Counted from the stretch's first letter, positions 27,173 to 35,495 are shown. The stretch: 48,628 nt of DNA from Phycisphaerales bacterium (GCA_020847545.1 JADLBV010000016.1:1-48628); one strand, 5' to 3'. Translations and numbers: made by a program. The notes: generated by a model not told the origin, from the letters alone.

Positions 27173-28267
27173 ATGGCATTGGAAGTGGGCATTGTCGGCC
27201 TGCCGAACGTGGGCAAAAGCACGATTTTTAACGCATTGACGGCCGCCGGGGCGCTGGCGGCCAATTATCCCTTCGCGACCATCGAACCCAACGTCGGCGT
27301 CGTGGCCGTGCCGGATGAGCGGCTCAAGACGATCAATCAATTCATCACCACCGAAAAAATCCTCCCGGCCGCGTTGCGGGTGGTGGACATCGCGGGGATC
27401 GTCCGGGGCGCCAGCACCGGCGAGGGGCTGGGGAACAAGTTTTTATCCCACATCCGCGAGGTGGATGCGATTTTGCACGTGGTTCGATGCTTTGGCGGGG
27501 GGGAGGTGCTGCATGTGGAAGGATCGGTCGATCCGATCCGCGACATCGAGACCATCGACACCGAACTGGCCTTGGCGGATCTGGAGACGGTGGGAACGTC
27601 GTTGGACAAGGCCGAAAGGCTCGCCCGTTCGGGTGACAAGGAATCGGCCGCGCGGGCGGCGGTGTTGCAGCGGTGCAAGGTGCAGCTCGATCAGGCCAAA
27701 CCTGTCCGTTCGCTGGAATTGAATGCCGAGGAACGCAAAATCCTCAAGTCGCTGGGACTGATCACCGCTAAAAAGGTGTTGTATGTCGCCAATGTCGATG
27801 AGACCGACATTCACGGCACAGGCCCATTGGTGCAGAAGGTCAAGGATCGCGCCAAGGCCGAAGAGGGTGCGGTCGTCCCCGTCTGCGGCAAGCTCGAATC
27901 GGAACTGTCCGAACTGGAGGAACAGGACCGCGCCGAGATGCTCCAGAGCATGGATTTGTCCGAGCCGGCGCTGGCGACCCTGACGCGCGAGGCGTATCGG
28001 CTGCTGGGTTTGCAGAGTTATTTCACGGCCGGTCCCAAGGAGATTCGCGCCTGGACGGTTCCCATCGGCGCCACCGCGCCGCAGGCGGCCGGTGTCATTC
28101 ACACCGATTTTGAGCGCGGTTTCATCCGCGCCAACATCTATACGCTCGATGATCTTCGTCAGCACAAGACCGAATCGGCCATCAAGGCGGCCGGAAAATT
28201 GCGTGCCGAAGGTCGCGATTACATCATGAAGGATGGGGACATCACCCATTTTCTCTTTAATGTCTGA
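27173..28267 (+). CDS. ychF: Redox-regulated ATPase YchF (Obg family)
   Basis: Universal ribosome-associated P-loop ATPase of 364 residues. G1 is GLPNVGKST (9-17), the G3-equivalent [10 protein letters not shown] is present, and the base-specificity motif reads NVDE in place of NKxD, which explains the ATP preference of YchF. The C-terminal TGS-like domain carries [20 protein letters not shown] and the family end [11 protein letters not shown]-like sequence ([11 protein letters not shown]). The start at 27173 has AGGAAGA just upstream; a longer frame from 27140 is less likely. It is 12 nt ahead of the NAD(P)HX dehydratase gene. Confidence 0.96.
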   Translation: MALEVGIVGLPNVGKSTIFNALTAAGALAANYPFATIEPNVGVVAVPDERLKTINQFITTEKILPAALRVVDIAGIVRGASTGEGLGNKFLSHIREVDAILHVVRCFGGGEVLHVEGSVDPIRDIETIDTELALADLETVGTSLDKAERLARSGDKESAARAAVLQRCKVQLDQAKPVRSLELNAEERKILKSLGLITAKKVLYVANVDETDIHGTGPLVQKVKDRAKAEEGAVVPVCGKLESELSELEEQDRAEMLQSMDLSEPALATLTREAYRLLGLQSYFTAGPKEIRAWTVPIGATAPQAAGVIHTDFERGFIRANIYTLDDLRQHKTESAIKAAGKLRAEGRDYIMKDGDITHFLFNV

Positions 28268-28279
28268 ACCGGATTGACG

Positions 28280-29128
28280 ATGCCCGATGTTCGACTGATC
28301 CGCCGTGTTCCCAAACTTCCCGCCCGGCCGATTGATGGGCACAAGGGATTGTTTGGCCGGGTGCTGGTGGTGGGGGGGCATGAGCAGATGATCGGGGCGC
28401 CCGCGCTGGCGGGGTTGGCGGCGCTGCGCATGGGGGCGGGACTGGTGCAGATCGCCTTGCCGCAATCGGTTTTGCCGCAGGCGCTGGGCATCGTACCGGA
28501 ATTGATCGGGCTGGGTTTGACGGGCAAATCAACCAAGGCATTGGTGGAGTCGGCCAAGGTGTCCGATGCGCTGGTGATCGGGCCGGGATTGGGGCAAAGT
28601 CCGGCCGCGCGGGCGGCGTTGTTTGCGTTGTTGAAACTGGACAAACCGGCCGTGATCGACGCCGATGCCCTCAATTTGCTCGCCACCGAAAAGCATTGGC
28701 CCACCCGCATGCCACTGGGCGCGGTCTTGACCCCCCATCCCGGCGAAATGGCCCGACTCGCACACTTCATCGGCGAAAAATCCGTCCCCATCGATCAGGC
28801 CGGCCGGTTGAAGATTGCCTCGACTCTGGCCCAAAAAATCAATCAGGTGGTCATCCTCAAAGGTCACTCCACCATCGTCACCGATGGCCAACTGGCCCAT
28901 GTCAATCGCACCGGCGACAGCACCTTGTCCAAGGCCGGTACCGGCGATGTCCTCAGCGGGATGATCGGGTGTCTGTTGGGGCAAAAGATGCCACCCCTTG
29001 ATGCCGCGATCCTGGCCGTCCATCTGCACGGTTGGGCGGGAGAAATCGCCGGGCGAAAATTTGGCCATCGCAGCGCGATTGCCCGCGAGGTGATCGACTG
29101 CATCGCCCCCGCCATCGCGCAACAGTAA
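28280..29128 (+). CDS. nnrD: ADP/ATP-dependent NAD(P)H-hydrate dehydratase
   Basis: Ribokinase-like enzyme that repairs hydrated NAD(P)H (NADHX/NADPHX) at the expense of ATP or ADP. Signatures: GRVLVVGGHEQMIGAPALAG, GPGLGQSPAAR, DADALNLLA, LTPHPGEMARL, VILKGHSTIVTDG and the catalytic GTGDVLSGMIG. About 282 residues, the C-terminal half of the fused YjeF form only; the epimerase domain (NnrE) is not here. Start ATG 28280 gives MPDVRLIRRVP; a TTG at 28274 is also in frame. It follows ychF by 12 nt, indicating an operon. Confidence 0.93.
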   Translation: MPDVRLIRRVPKLPARPIDGHKGLFGRVLVVGGHEQMIGAPALAGLAALRMGAGLVQIALPQSVLPQALGIVPELIGLGLTGKSTKALVESAKVSDALVIGPGLGQSPAARAALFALLKLDKPAVIDADALNLLATEKHWPTRMPLGAVLTPHPGEMARLAHFIGEKSVPIDQAGRLKIASTLAQKINQVVILKGHSTIVTDGQLAHVNRTGDSTLSKAGTGDVLSGMIGCLLGQKMPPLDAAILAVHLHGWAGEIAGRKFGHRSAIAREVIDCIAPAIAQQ

Positions 29129-29184
29129 ATTGTGAAATAAGAAATCCTGGCTCTCGAACATCAAATTATTGAATTGAGCTCTGG

Positions 29185-29312
29185 CTCCCTCTCCCTGTAC
29201 TCAGGGAGAGGGTTGGGGAGAGGGTGCATTTAGATTGCCAATGAGAAGGTTCTTCGTATAGAGAAATAAGAACCCTCTCCCCTACCCTCTCCCTGAGTAC
29301 AGGGAGAGGGAG
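29185..29312. repeat. Nested inverted repeat with 41-bp arms between convergent genes
   Basis: Arms 29185-29225 and 29272-29312 are complementary at 40 of 41 positions, separated by 46 nt. Each arm itself contains a hairpin (CCCTCTCCCTG with CAGGGAGAGGG). It sits between nnrD and apgM, which converge, so it may end both transcripts, or be a small non-autonomous palindromic element (BIME/MITE-like). Confidence 0.75.
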
Positions 29313-29326
29313 TCATCGCATGGAAT

Positions 29327-30526
29327 TTACAAATTCCCACCACGCAGGAAATATTCCATCAGCTCATGTCCCCGCTCGATCTTCAGATCGGATGACGCGG
29401 AGTTTTTCTCGCTGTAGGGCAGTTGCACCACCGATGTCACCCGCGTGCCGGCCATCGCGAAGCAGGTGGGATCATCCCCATGTCGGCGGGTGTCGATGTT
29501 GGTGGGATGGTCCGGCAGCACCAGAATCCGCCACTCATCGAAAGTCTTCAATTTCTCCAATACCGGGCCGACGATGTACCGGTCGATCTGTTCGATCGAT
29601 TCCACCTTGGTCTTCCAGTCCGCCTGATGGGAGGCCTCATCGGGGGCCTCGATGTGGGACAGGACCAGATCAAATTCATCCAGCGCCGCGGCCGTCGACT
29701 GCCCCTGGCCGGCATAATTGGTGTCGTGAAAACTGGTCAATCCCTCCACCTCGCGCACCTTCCATCCCAGCAGCACCGCCAATCCGCGCAGCAGATCGAC
29801 GCCGGTCATCATGCAGCCGCTTTTGATCCCGAACCGCTCGTCAAAGGTGGGCATGTTGGGGGCGTGTCCCTGCCCCCAGAGCCACACACCGCTCGCCGGG
29901 TTCAGGTTCATCTGTCGGCGGACCTGATTGATCTCATGATCGGCGAACAGCTCGGTCGAGCGCTCCATGATCCGCCTTAAAATCTCCGAACCCTTCCCGC
30001 GCGGCAGATGTTTGGCGATCGGTTGGTCGGGGATTTCGTGCGGTGGTTTGGTCGCCACCTCAAACTCCTCATCCCCGCGATAGACCAGCAGGTTGCGATA
30101 GGAGACCCCGTTGTAAAATTCAAACCCCGGCAACTCCATCGACCGCGCCAACTCCCCCAGCAGCTTCTGCGCCTCGGCGTCGGAGATCCCCCCGGCCGAA
30201 TGGTCCTTCATGATCCCATCGACCACCGTCACCAGGTTGCACCGGAAGACCCAATCGCTGGCCGACAGCGGTATCCGCTGGGCGGCCGCCTCCAACGGCG
30301 CCCTGCCGGTGTGATAGATGGCCGGGTCATACCCCAGCAGGCACATGATCGCCACATCAGACCCCGATTCAAAACCGGGGGGGATGGTGCGGGCCGTCCC
30401 CTGCCTTCCATGGGTGGTGATCCAGTCCATGTTGGGGGTGCGGGCGGCCTCGATGGGGGTCTTGCCCCCCAGTTCCTTCAACGGCCGATCGGCCGCCCCA
30501 TCGGGAATGATGATCGCGTATTTCAT
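29327..30526 (-). CDS. apgM: Cofactor-independent phosphoglycerate mutase (archaeal-type ApgM)
   Basis: Interconverts 3- and 2-phosphoglycerate in glycolysis. Alkaline-phosphatase-like fold, 399 residues: metal/nucleophile start YAIIIPDGAADRP, the nucleophile serine in ESGSDVAIMCLLGYDP (S56), and the metal cluster LPDHPTNIDTRRHGDDPT near the C-terminus with VLSHIEAPDEASH in the middle. The length and motifs fit the archaeal-type ApgM rather than the longer GpmI. GAGG lies eight nt upstream of the ATG. It is the third element of icd-tRNA-apgM on one strand. Confidence 0.94.
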   Translation of the reverse strand: MKYAIIIPDGAADRPLKELGGKTPIEAARTPNMDWITTHGRQGTARTIPPGFESGSDVAIMCLLGYDPAIYHTGRAPLEAAAQRIPLSASDWVFRCNLVTVVDGIMKDHSAGGISDAEAQKLLGELARSMELPGFEFYNGVSYRNLLVYRGDEEFEVATKPPHEIPDQPIAKHLPRGKGSEILRRIMERSTELFADHEINQVRRQMNLNPASGVWLWGQGHAPNMPTFDERFGIKSGCMMTGVDLLRGLAVLLGWKVREVEGLTSFHDTNYAGQGQSTAAALDEFDLVLSHIEAPDEASHQADWKTKVESIEQIDRYIVGPVLEKLKTFDEWRILVLPDHPTNIDTRRHGDDPTCFAMAGTRVTSVVQLPYSEKNSASSDLKIERGHELMEYFLRGGNL

Positions 30527-30574
30527 CGGACTCGCCTCACCCCATCATAATGCCACGAAATCGCCCATGACCAT

Positions 30575-30646
30575 GGGAGCACCTGGATTCGAACCAGGGA
30601 CCAAGGGTTTATGAGACCCCTGCTCTAACCGCTGAGCTATGCTCCC
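30575..30646 (-). tRNA. tRNA-Met (anticodon CAT)
   Basis: A 72-nt cloverleaf on the minus strand: acceptor stem GGGAGCA/TGCTCCC (7 bp), D arm GCTC-AGCGGTTA-GAGC, anticodon stem GGGGT/ACCCT with loop CTCATAA (anticodon CAT), T arm CCTGG-TTCGAAT-CCAGG. No CCA is encoded. CAT can also be a lysidine-modified tRNA-Ile, but no fMet-type mismatch at 1-72 is seen, so elongator Met or Ile2 are the two options. The 5' 10 nt contain the end of icd. Confidence 0.93.
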
Positions 30647-31908
30647 GACATATGCCGGATCATCTCATCGGCAAACGCGCTGCACTTGACCTCCTTCGCC
30701 CCCTGCATCAGGCGGGCAAAGTCATACGTCACCGTCCTGGCGGCGATCGCCTTCTCCAAACCCTTGATGATCAAGTCGGCCGCGCTCTGCCAACCCATGT
30801 ATTCGAGCATCATCACCGCGCTGAGAATCACCGATCCGGGGTTCACCTTGTCCTGATTGGCATATTTGGGAGCCGTTCCGTGGGTCGCCTCAAAGACCGC
30901 GTGGCCGGTCAGGTAGTTGATGTTCCCACCAGGGGCGATCCCGATCCCGCCCACCTGCGCCGCCAGGGCATCGGAGAGATAATCACCATTGAGATTCAAC
31001 GTCGCGATGACATCAAAATCCTCGGGCCTTGTCAGCACCTGCTGGAGCGTGATGTCGGCAATCGCATCCTTGATGATGATCCCGGCGCCCGGTTTGCCAT
31101 CGGGAATCTTGCACCAAGGCCCACCATCGATCTCCACCGCGCCGAATTTCTCCTTCGCCAACTGGTATCCCCAGTCGCGGAAGGCCCCCTCGGTGAATTT
31201 CATGATGTTCCCCTTGTGCACCAGCGTGACGCTCTTGCGCTTGTGCGTGATGGCATATTCGATGGCGGAGGCGATCAGCCGCTGCGTCCCCTCGCGCGAG
31301 ACCGGCTTGATCCCGATCCCGACACTCCCCGGGAACCGAATCTTCCCATACGCCTTGGCATCGGACTGCTTGAGAAATTCCAGCAACTTGACGGCCTCCG
31401 GCGTGCCGGCGGCATATTCGATCCCCGCATAAATATCCTCGGTGTTTTCACGGAAGATCACCATCTCCACCTTCTCGGGGTGTTTGACCGGGGAAGGAAC
31501 ACCATTGAAATAACGCACCGGACGCAGACAGACATACAGGTCCAGCATCTGCCGAAGGGCGACATTCAACGATCGAATCCCGCCACCCACCGGCGTGGTC
31601 AGCGGACCCTTGATCCCCACCAGAAACGTCCGAAACGCCTCCACGGTTTCATCCGGCAGCCAGGTGTCGAACTTGTCCTTGGCGGTTTGGCCGGCATACA
31701 CCTCCATCCACGCGATCTTCTTCTTGCCGTTAAAGGCCTTCTCCACGGCCGCATCGATCACCCGCACACTCGCCCGCCAGATGTCCGGCCCGGTCCCATC
31801 CCCCTCGATGAAGGGGATGATCGGCTGGTCGGGCACATTCAGCTTCCCGCCGCTCAGGGTGATCGGTTTTCCGTGGGGTGGCACAACGGTGGTGGTCAAC
31901 TTCGACAT
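30637..31908 (-). CDS. icd: NADP-type isocitrate dehydrogenase
   Basis: TCA-cycle enzyme that oxidatively decarboxylates isocitrate to 2-oxoglutarate. The 423 residues match E. coli Icd. Motifs: [10 protein letters not shown] with Ser113 (the site phosphorylated by AceK in E. coli), [18 protein letters not shown], the Mg-binding [14 protein letters not shown] and the NADP-specificity region [15 protein letters not shown]. The start is ATG 31908 (AAGGA nine nt upstream); a longer frame to 31953 is less likely. The final codons and the TAG stop lie inside the tRNA-Met gene (30637-30646). Confidence 0.96.
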   Translation of the reverse strand: MSKLTTTVVPPHGKPITLSGGKLNVPDQPIIPFIEGDGTGPDIWRASVRVIDAAVEKAFNGKKKIAWMEVYAGQTAKDKFDTWLPDETVEAFRTFLVGIKGPLTTPVGGGIRSLNVALRQMLDLYVCLRPVRYFNGVPSPVKHPEKVEMVIFRENTEDIYAGIEYAAGTPEAVKLLEFLKQSDAKAYGKIRFPGSVGIGIKPVSREGTQRLIASAIEYAITHKRKSVTLVHKGNIMKFTEGAFRDWGYQLAKEKFGAVEIDGGPWCKIPDGKPGAGIIIKDAIADITLQQVLTRPEDFDVIATLNLNGDYLSDALAAQVGGIGIAPGGNINYLTGHAVFEATHGTAPKYANQDKVNPGSVILSAVMMLEYMGWQSAADLIIKGLEKAIAARTVTYDFARLMQGAKEVKCSAFADEMIRHMSGA

Positions 31909-32030
31909 AACAAATAATCCTTGTTTGATGTTCGCATGGAGTTTTATGCGCAAGGGGTAGGGGGGTCAAGCGGGCGGGGGATGGGAGTTGGGGGTCAGGG
32001 GCTGGGAGTTGGGGGCAAGGGGCTGGATTG

Positions 32031-32150
32031 TAGGTCCGGCTCTGCCGGATGGTGATTTTGCGGCCAAGGGATCAGGTGCGGGAAGATCGTTCCGGCCAAG
32101 CCGGATGGGGAGAAGGCCCCATAATCTCCGTCCGGCCGAGCCGGACCTAC
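32031..32150. repeat. REP-like palindromes (three copies)
   Basis: Copies at 32031-32050, 32091-32106 and, inverted, 32131-32150 share TCCGGC(N3)GCCGGA or close variants with TAGG flanking in two of them. The first and third form an inverted pair, as in a BIME. A further copy lies at 48377-48395. Confidence 0.7.
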
Positions 32151-32164
32151 AAATTTTGGACTTT

Positions 32165-32395
32165 CACGAGGCTGTTTTGAACCTCCACGAGACTATTTTG
32201 GACACCCACGAGGCTACTTTAAGGTTCCACGAGACTGTTTTAGACTCCCACGAGACTCTTTTAGGGTTCCACGAGACTGTTTTGAACCTCCACGAGACTG
32301 TTTTGAACCTCCACGAGACTGTTTTGGACTCCCACGAGGCTACTTTAGGGTTCCACGAGACTGTTTTAGACTCCCACGAGACTGTTTTGAACTTC
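32165..32395. repeat. Tandem array of eleven 21-bp units
   Basis: Eleven head-to-tail units of exactly 21 bp, each starting CACGAG followed by R-CT-variable-TTT and then one of a few endings (GAACCTC, GGACTCC, GACTCC, GGGTTC). Units 6 and 7 are identical; units 3 and 9 and units 4 and 10 are close pairs, so a larger order repeats about six units apart. No spacers of unequal sequence are present, so this is not a CRISPR. Confidence 0.9.
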
Positions 32396-32463
32396 CCGCC
32401 TCGTGCTTTAACGGCTCCGCCTCCTGCTTTTGCCCGTTCCAGAGTGGTTATCGGGTCAAAATC

Positions 32464-32562
32464 CCCATTCGACTCGCTTCGCTCGCTCAGGGCAGGCCCA
32501 TTCGACTCGCTTCGCTCGCTCAGGGCAGGCCCATTCGACTCGCTTCGCTCGCTCAGGGCAGG
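32464..32562. repeat. Three 33-bp tandem units
   Basis: Three copies of a 33-bp unit start at 32464, 32497 and 32530 (CCCATTCGACTCGC then TTCGCTCGCTCAGGGCAGG). The unit contains short CGCTTCGCTCGC repeats that can pair with themselves. The copies appear identical, implying recent duplication. Confidence 0.9.
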
Positions 32563-32678
32563 CGGTATTGGCGTCCGAAAAGCCTCTCTCTACTCTCCCA
32601 CTCTCCTTGCCAACCCTTCACCCCCTCACCCCCTCACATCCTCCTCCCCACCCCGCGCAAATACCGATCGGTCGGACA

Positions 32679-34277
32679 TTACCGCAGGCTGTATCTCATC
32701 AGCAATCCTTTGAGGTTGTCTCCCAGGATTTTTCTCTTGTCCGGCTCGGGGATGCGCGACATGAGGATCGGCCCGATTCCCCAAGAGATCGGCAGGTCGG
32801 TCAGGTCCGATCCGAATAAAAACCGGTCCGCGCCCACCGTAGACACCACCGTCTCCACGATTCGCGGTTCCAGCACGGGGCACGAACAGACGAACAGGTT
32901 TTGATGATCCTTCATCACCTCCGCGTACAGCGGCGTGGTGTGTCCCGTGAAAAAGCAGGCATCGGGAAAGGCGCCCACCAGCCGCCGCACCTGCTGGGCA
33001 CCGCCCCACCAGTGGTTCAGGATGAGTTGTTGGTGGTCATGCGCCCACTGGCAGGCCACATCGATGTTAGGCCCTTCCTCCGGATACCCCTGATAGCTGG
33101 GGATCAGTTTGATGCCGCGCATCCCCAGTTTGGCGCATCGTTCCAGTTCTTTGCGCATGAAATCAGGCCCGCGATGAAGATTCAATAATGTAAATCCGAC
33201 AAACCGATCTGGAAATTGGCGGATGTATTCCAGCGTGCGGTCATTGCCGTAGGTTTCATCCGTGAAGACACCGCTAAGGCTGAAAAGGCAAACCTGCTCG
33301 ACACCGAACCGGTCCATCTCGCGGATCAATGATTTGGCATCCCCATCGGGGACATGATAATGTCCGCTGGTGCCCCCCGCATGGCCATGGTTGTCGTATA
33401 GTTTGATCCCTGGCGGCTTAATGCCGGTTTGGCCCCATTGAACCAGTGGGTCGGCCGGTGGTTTCAGCTCGATTTTGGGATGCTCCGGCTCACACCATCG
33501 GATCAGGTTTCGCAGGTTGTCGCCGGCGATGTTGCACTTGTCCTGATCGTCTATTTGTGCGCACGCCACCGTCGGCAGGGTCAGGCCGATGCCATGCGTC
33601 GGCCAGTTGGAACCGAAGATCAGCCGCTGTGATCCCCATCGTTGTGTGATGTATTCAATGCCGCGATGCAGCCAATAGGCGCTCACCTCCAACCGCAGAT
33701 TGGGGCAGGCGTCAAACGCCTTGTATAAAATTCGCTGCGTCCGCCGAATGCGATATTCGCTGATGATCACCGGTAAATTCGGCCATCTTCGGCACAGCCT
33801 CACCACCGCTCGCCAATCGGTCTGGTCCGTGCCAAAGTGCAACGGACCCACTTCATCGTAGCTGATGAAAATCGGAACCCCCGCACCATTCATTGGCTCC
33901 AGCAATTCATCCATGCACCAGTCATCGAGCGTATGACGAAACTGGTTGGGCAGCAGGTACAACGCCGCCACCCTGTGTTGACGCATCAGACGCAGCATTT
34001 CGGCCGGCTCGGGCGTCTCATCCGTCCCTGTTGGCAATGCCACCCACACCGGATGCAGCCGCGGGTGGCCTTTCACCTGTTCGAGCACGCGCGGGTTGCC
34101 ATCCTTTGGACTGACCTCCATGCTCAGACAATCCAACACCATCGCCTCGTACACGCCGCACTGGTCCATGTCTCCCAGCAGTTCATCAACTGAATAGGGG
34201 CTGTTTGGACCGGGCGCCTGCTTGACATTCAGCCCGACCTTGCAGCGCGCGTCAAAAAATTTCCAATCGGTGGACAT
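32679..34277 (-). CDS. Tandem amidohydrolase-2 protein with degenerate N-terminal domain
   Basis: Two amidohydrolase_2 (TIM-barrel, PF04909-like) domains in 532 residues. The C-terminal domain (about 290-530) keeps the expected metal ligands: YDNHGHAGG, LNHWWGG, FFTGHTTP and LFGSDLTDLP. The N-terminal one (about 1-270) has the same layout but the first ligands read FDARCKVG in place of DxHxH, and the final aspartate is replaced in IFGSNWPTHG, so it probably has no metal. The start MSTDWKF at 34277 follows AGGAG closely. Substrate unknown; a decarboxylase or hydrolase of an aromatic or sugar-derived acid is typical for the family. It may belong to the carbohydrate locus by position. Confidence 0.82.
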   Translation of the reverse strand: MSTDWKFFDARCKVGLNVKQAPGPNSPYSVDELLGDMDQCGVYEAMVLDCLSMEVSPKDGNPRVLEQVKGHPRLHPVWVALPTGTDETPEPAEMLRLMRQHRVAALYLLPNQFRHTLDDWCMDELLEPMNGAGVPIFISYDEVGPLHFGTDQTDWRAVVRLCRRWPNLPVIISEYRIRRTQRILYKAFDACPNLRLEVSAYWLHRGIEYITQRWGSQRLIFGSNWPTHGIGLTLPTVACAQIDDQDKCNIAGDNLRNLIRWCEPEHPKIELKPPADPLVQWGQTGIKPPGIKLYDNHGHAGGTSGHYHVPDGDAKSLIREMDRFGVEQVCLFSLSGVFTDETYGNDRTLEYIRQFPDRFVGFTLLNLHRGPDFMRKELERCAKLGMRGIKLIPSYQGYPEEGPNIDVACQWAHDHQQLILNHWWGGAQQVRRLVGAFPDACFFTGHTTPLYAEVMKDHQNLFVCSCPVLEPRIVETVVSTVGADRFLFGSDLTDLPISWGIGPILMSRIPEPDKRKILGDNLKGLLMRYSLR

Positions 34278-34370
34278 ACTTCTCCTGACCAAATCAACTA
34301 CAGGGAGAGTCGCATTACGCCTGAGGTATAATCCATTATCAAAAGCCATCTGATTTGGCCGACATAAATA

Positions 34371-34395
34371 CGGCGTGACCCGATGGGCCACGCCG
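34371..34395 (-). terminator. Rho-independent terminator of the discoidin-like PEP-CTERM gene
   Basis: On the minus strand CGGCGTG-G-CCC-ATC-GGG-T-CACGCCG forms a 7+3 bp stem, followed by TATTTAT. It starts 36 nt after the stop at 34431, so the PEP-CTERM transcript probably ends before the amidohydrolase gene. Confidence 0.65.
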
Positions 34396-34430
34396 CTGAA
34401 ATTCCTCGCTTGTCAAAATCCTCGACCAAA

Positions 34431-35435
34431 TTAATTGCGCTTGCGGCGTCGAATCAACATCAAGGCAGCGCCGGCGAACAACCCCAGCGATGCCGGCTCG
34501 GGAACCGCGGAATAGGTTGCCCCGATCTCGGCGATCTGCGTGACACCCTGTCCCGGCTCATTGGTGTTTGCCCAGACCAGCTTGAAATACCGTGCGTCAA
34601 CCGGCGAACTAAACGTGATCGTCTGCGTCGCGGCCGTCTCCGGCAGCGTCGCGCTGGCCAACAAGGTGGTCAGGTTGTTCACATCGTCGGTTGGGCTGTA
34701 GAAAACCTGCACATCCTTAGGGCCGTTCCAAAAGGCGGCCTGTCGTGCGGCGATGGTCAAGCCGCTGATATCCTGGCCGGCCTGCTGAAGCACATCCAAG
34801 ACATAATTGCCCGATTCGCCGGAGTTGTTCGCGAACGAGTTAATGTCTCCATCCGTGCTGTTATTGATCGGAAAGTTGTTGTTCGTATTATTCGCCGCGG
34901 AAAGTACCACCACCGGCCGCTGAAGCTGCAATTCCGTCAACCACAGTGAATATGGCCCGCTGGGATTGTCATTGACGTATCGGAAATACCGTTTGGTCTG
35001 TTCGGGGAAATAAAACCGCTGTCCGATGTTTTGCTCACCGGAGATGTTGGGATTGTTGGGAAACAGGTTGCTTGCGGTTCCGATCGTCACCCAGTCATTG
35101 TTGAGGGGATTGTCGCTCGTGGAAACCTGGATCTGAAAATTCCCGGCCACGCCCGCGCCGAAGCCGCCCGCCCATGTGGTAGCGCTGACATCGCTGAACG
35201 TGGTGGCGGAACCCAAATCATATGTGATGTAACTGCCATTGACGGTCGTGCCGGCGCCAGTTCCAGTGTCACCGCGACCGTCGTCTTCGTGATTGTTGAC
35301 CGTGGCTGAAGCGTTACGCCAGTTGGAACTGTCGTAAACCGCCGGCGTGATCGCCGCCCAAGACAAGCCGGTCGCCGACAACAACATGCCACCGGCAATG
35401 CCGCCAATTGTAATAACTTGATTCAACCCGCACAT
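34431..35435 (-). CDS. Secreted PEP-CTERM protein with two discoidin-like domains
   Basis: Extracellular or surface protein of 334 residues. The signal peptide is MCGLNQVITIGGIAGGMLL with SATGLSWA. Two F5/8-type-C (discoidin)-like beta sandwiches follow: about 30-170 (NASATVNNHED through YSLWLTELQLQ) and about 175-300 (NNFPINNSTDGDIN through YFKLVWANTN). The end VPEPASLGLFAGAALMLIRR and RKRN is a canonical PEP-CTERM sorting signal. ATG 35435 with GGAGG eight nt upstream fixes the start. The discoidin fold commonly binds carbohydrate; no catalytic site is seen. Promoter at 35467-35495, terminator at 34371-34395, so it is its own unit. Confidence 0.85.
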   Translation of the reverse strand: MCGLNQVITIGGIAGGMLLSATGLSWAAITPAVYDSSNWRNASATVNNHEDDGRGDTGTGAGTTVNGSYITYDLGSATTFSDVSATTWAGGFGAGVAGNFQIQVSTSDNPLNNDWVTIGTASNLFPNNPNISGEQNIGQRFYFPEQTKRYFRYVNDNPSGPYSLWLTELQLQRPVVVLSAANNTNNNFPINNSTDGDINSFANNSGESGNYVLDVLQQAGQDISGLTIAARQAAFWNGPKDVQVFYSPTDDVNNLTTLLASATLPETAATQTITFSSPVDARYFKLVWANTNEPGQGVTQIAEIGATYSAVPEPASLGLFAGAALMLIRRRKRN

Positions 35436-35466
35436 GGATATGTCCTCCGTAAAAGTGATTGTCAAC

Positions 35467-35495
35467 AATATACTCCGTCTTTGAATAAAGTTCAA
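35467..35495 (-). promoter_or_regulatory. Promoter of the discoidin-like PEP-CTERM gene
   Basis: On the minus strand, -35 TTGAAC (35490-35495) and -10 TATATT (35467-35472) with a 17-nt spacer. Half-sites CCTGAA/TTCAGG like those of the LacI operator lie upstream at 35535-35540 and 35653-35658. Confidence 0.6.

Larger units (their letters stand above)
31909..32678. other. Non-coding repeat field between icd and the amidohydrolase gene
   Basis: About 770 nt without a credible gene. It holds a G-rich start (repeated GGGAGTTGGGGG), REP-like palindromes, the 21-bp tandem array, three 33-bp units and a pyrimidine-rich end. An open frame 31988-32713 exists because both tandem units are multiples of three; its composition and lack of start signal argue against a protein. 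The icd promoter must lie near 31909-31990, but no consensus promoter is obvious. Confidence 0.6.

Noticed and set aside
27443-28465. 340-codon minus-strand frame opposite ychF and nnrD
   Set aside because: Shadow of two well-conserved genes.
30318-30614. Short plus-strand protein ending in GFEPGTKGL
   Set aside because: That end is the usual false translation of a tRNA gene; here it reads antisense through tRNA-Met.
30652-31917. 421-codon plus-strand frame opposite icd
   Set aside because: Icd motifs are complete on the other strand; the plus frame is His/Arg/Pro-rich without any motif.
32165-32562. CRISPR array
   Set aside because: The units are contiguous without unique spacers, the period is 21 or 33 bp, and no cas genes are present.
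31988-32713. Open frame of 241 codons across the repeat field, with a seven-residue repeat resembling a coiled coil
   Set aside because: Both tandem units are multiples of three, which keeps any frame open. The ends run through REP palindromes and pyrimidine tracts, there is no ribosome binding site, and the frame overlaps the end of the amidohydrolase gene.
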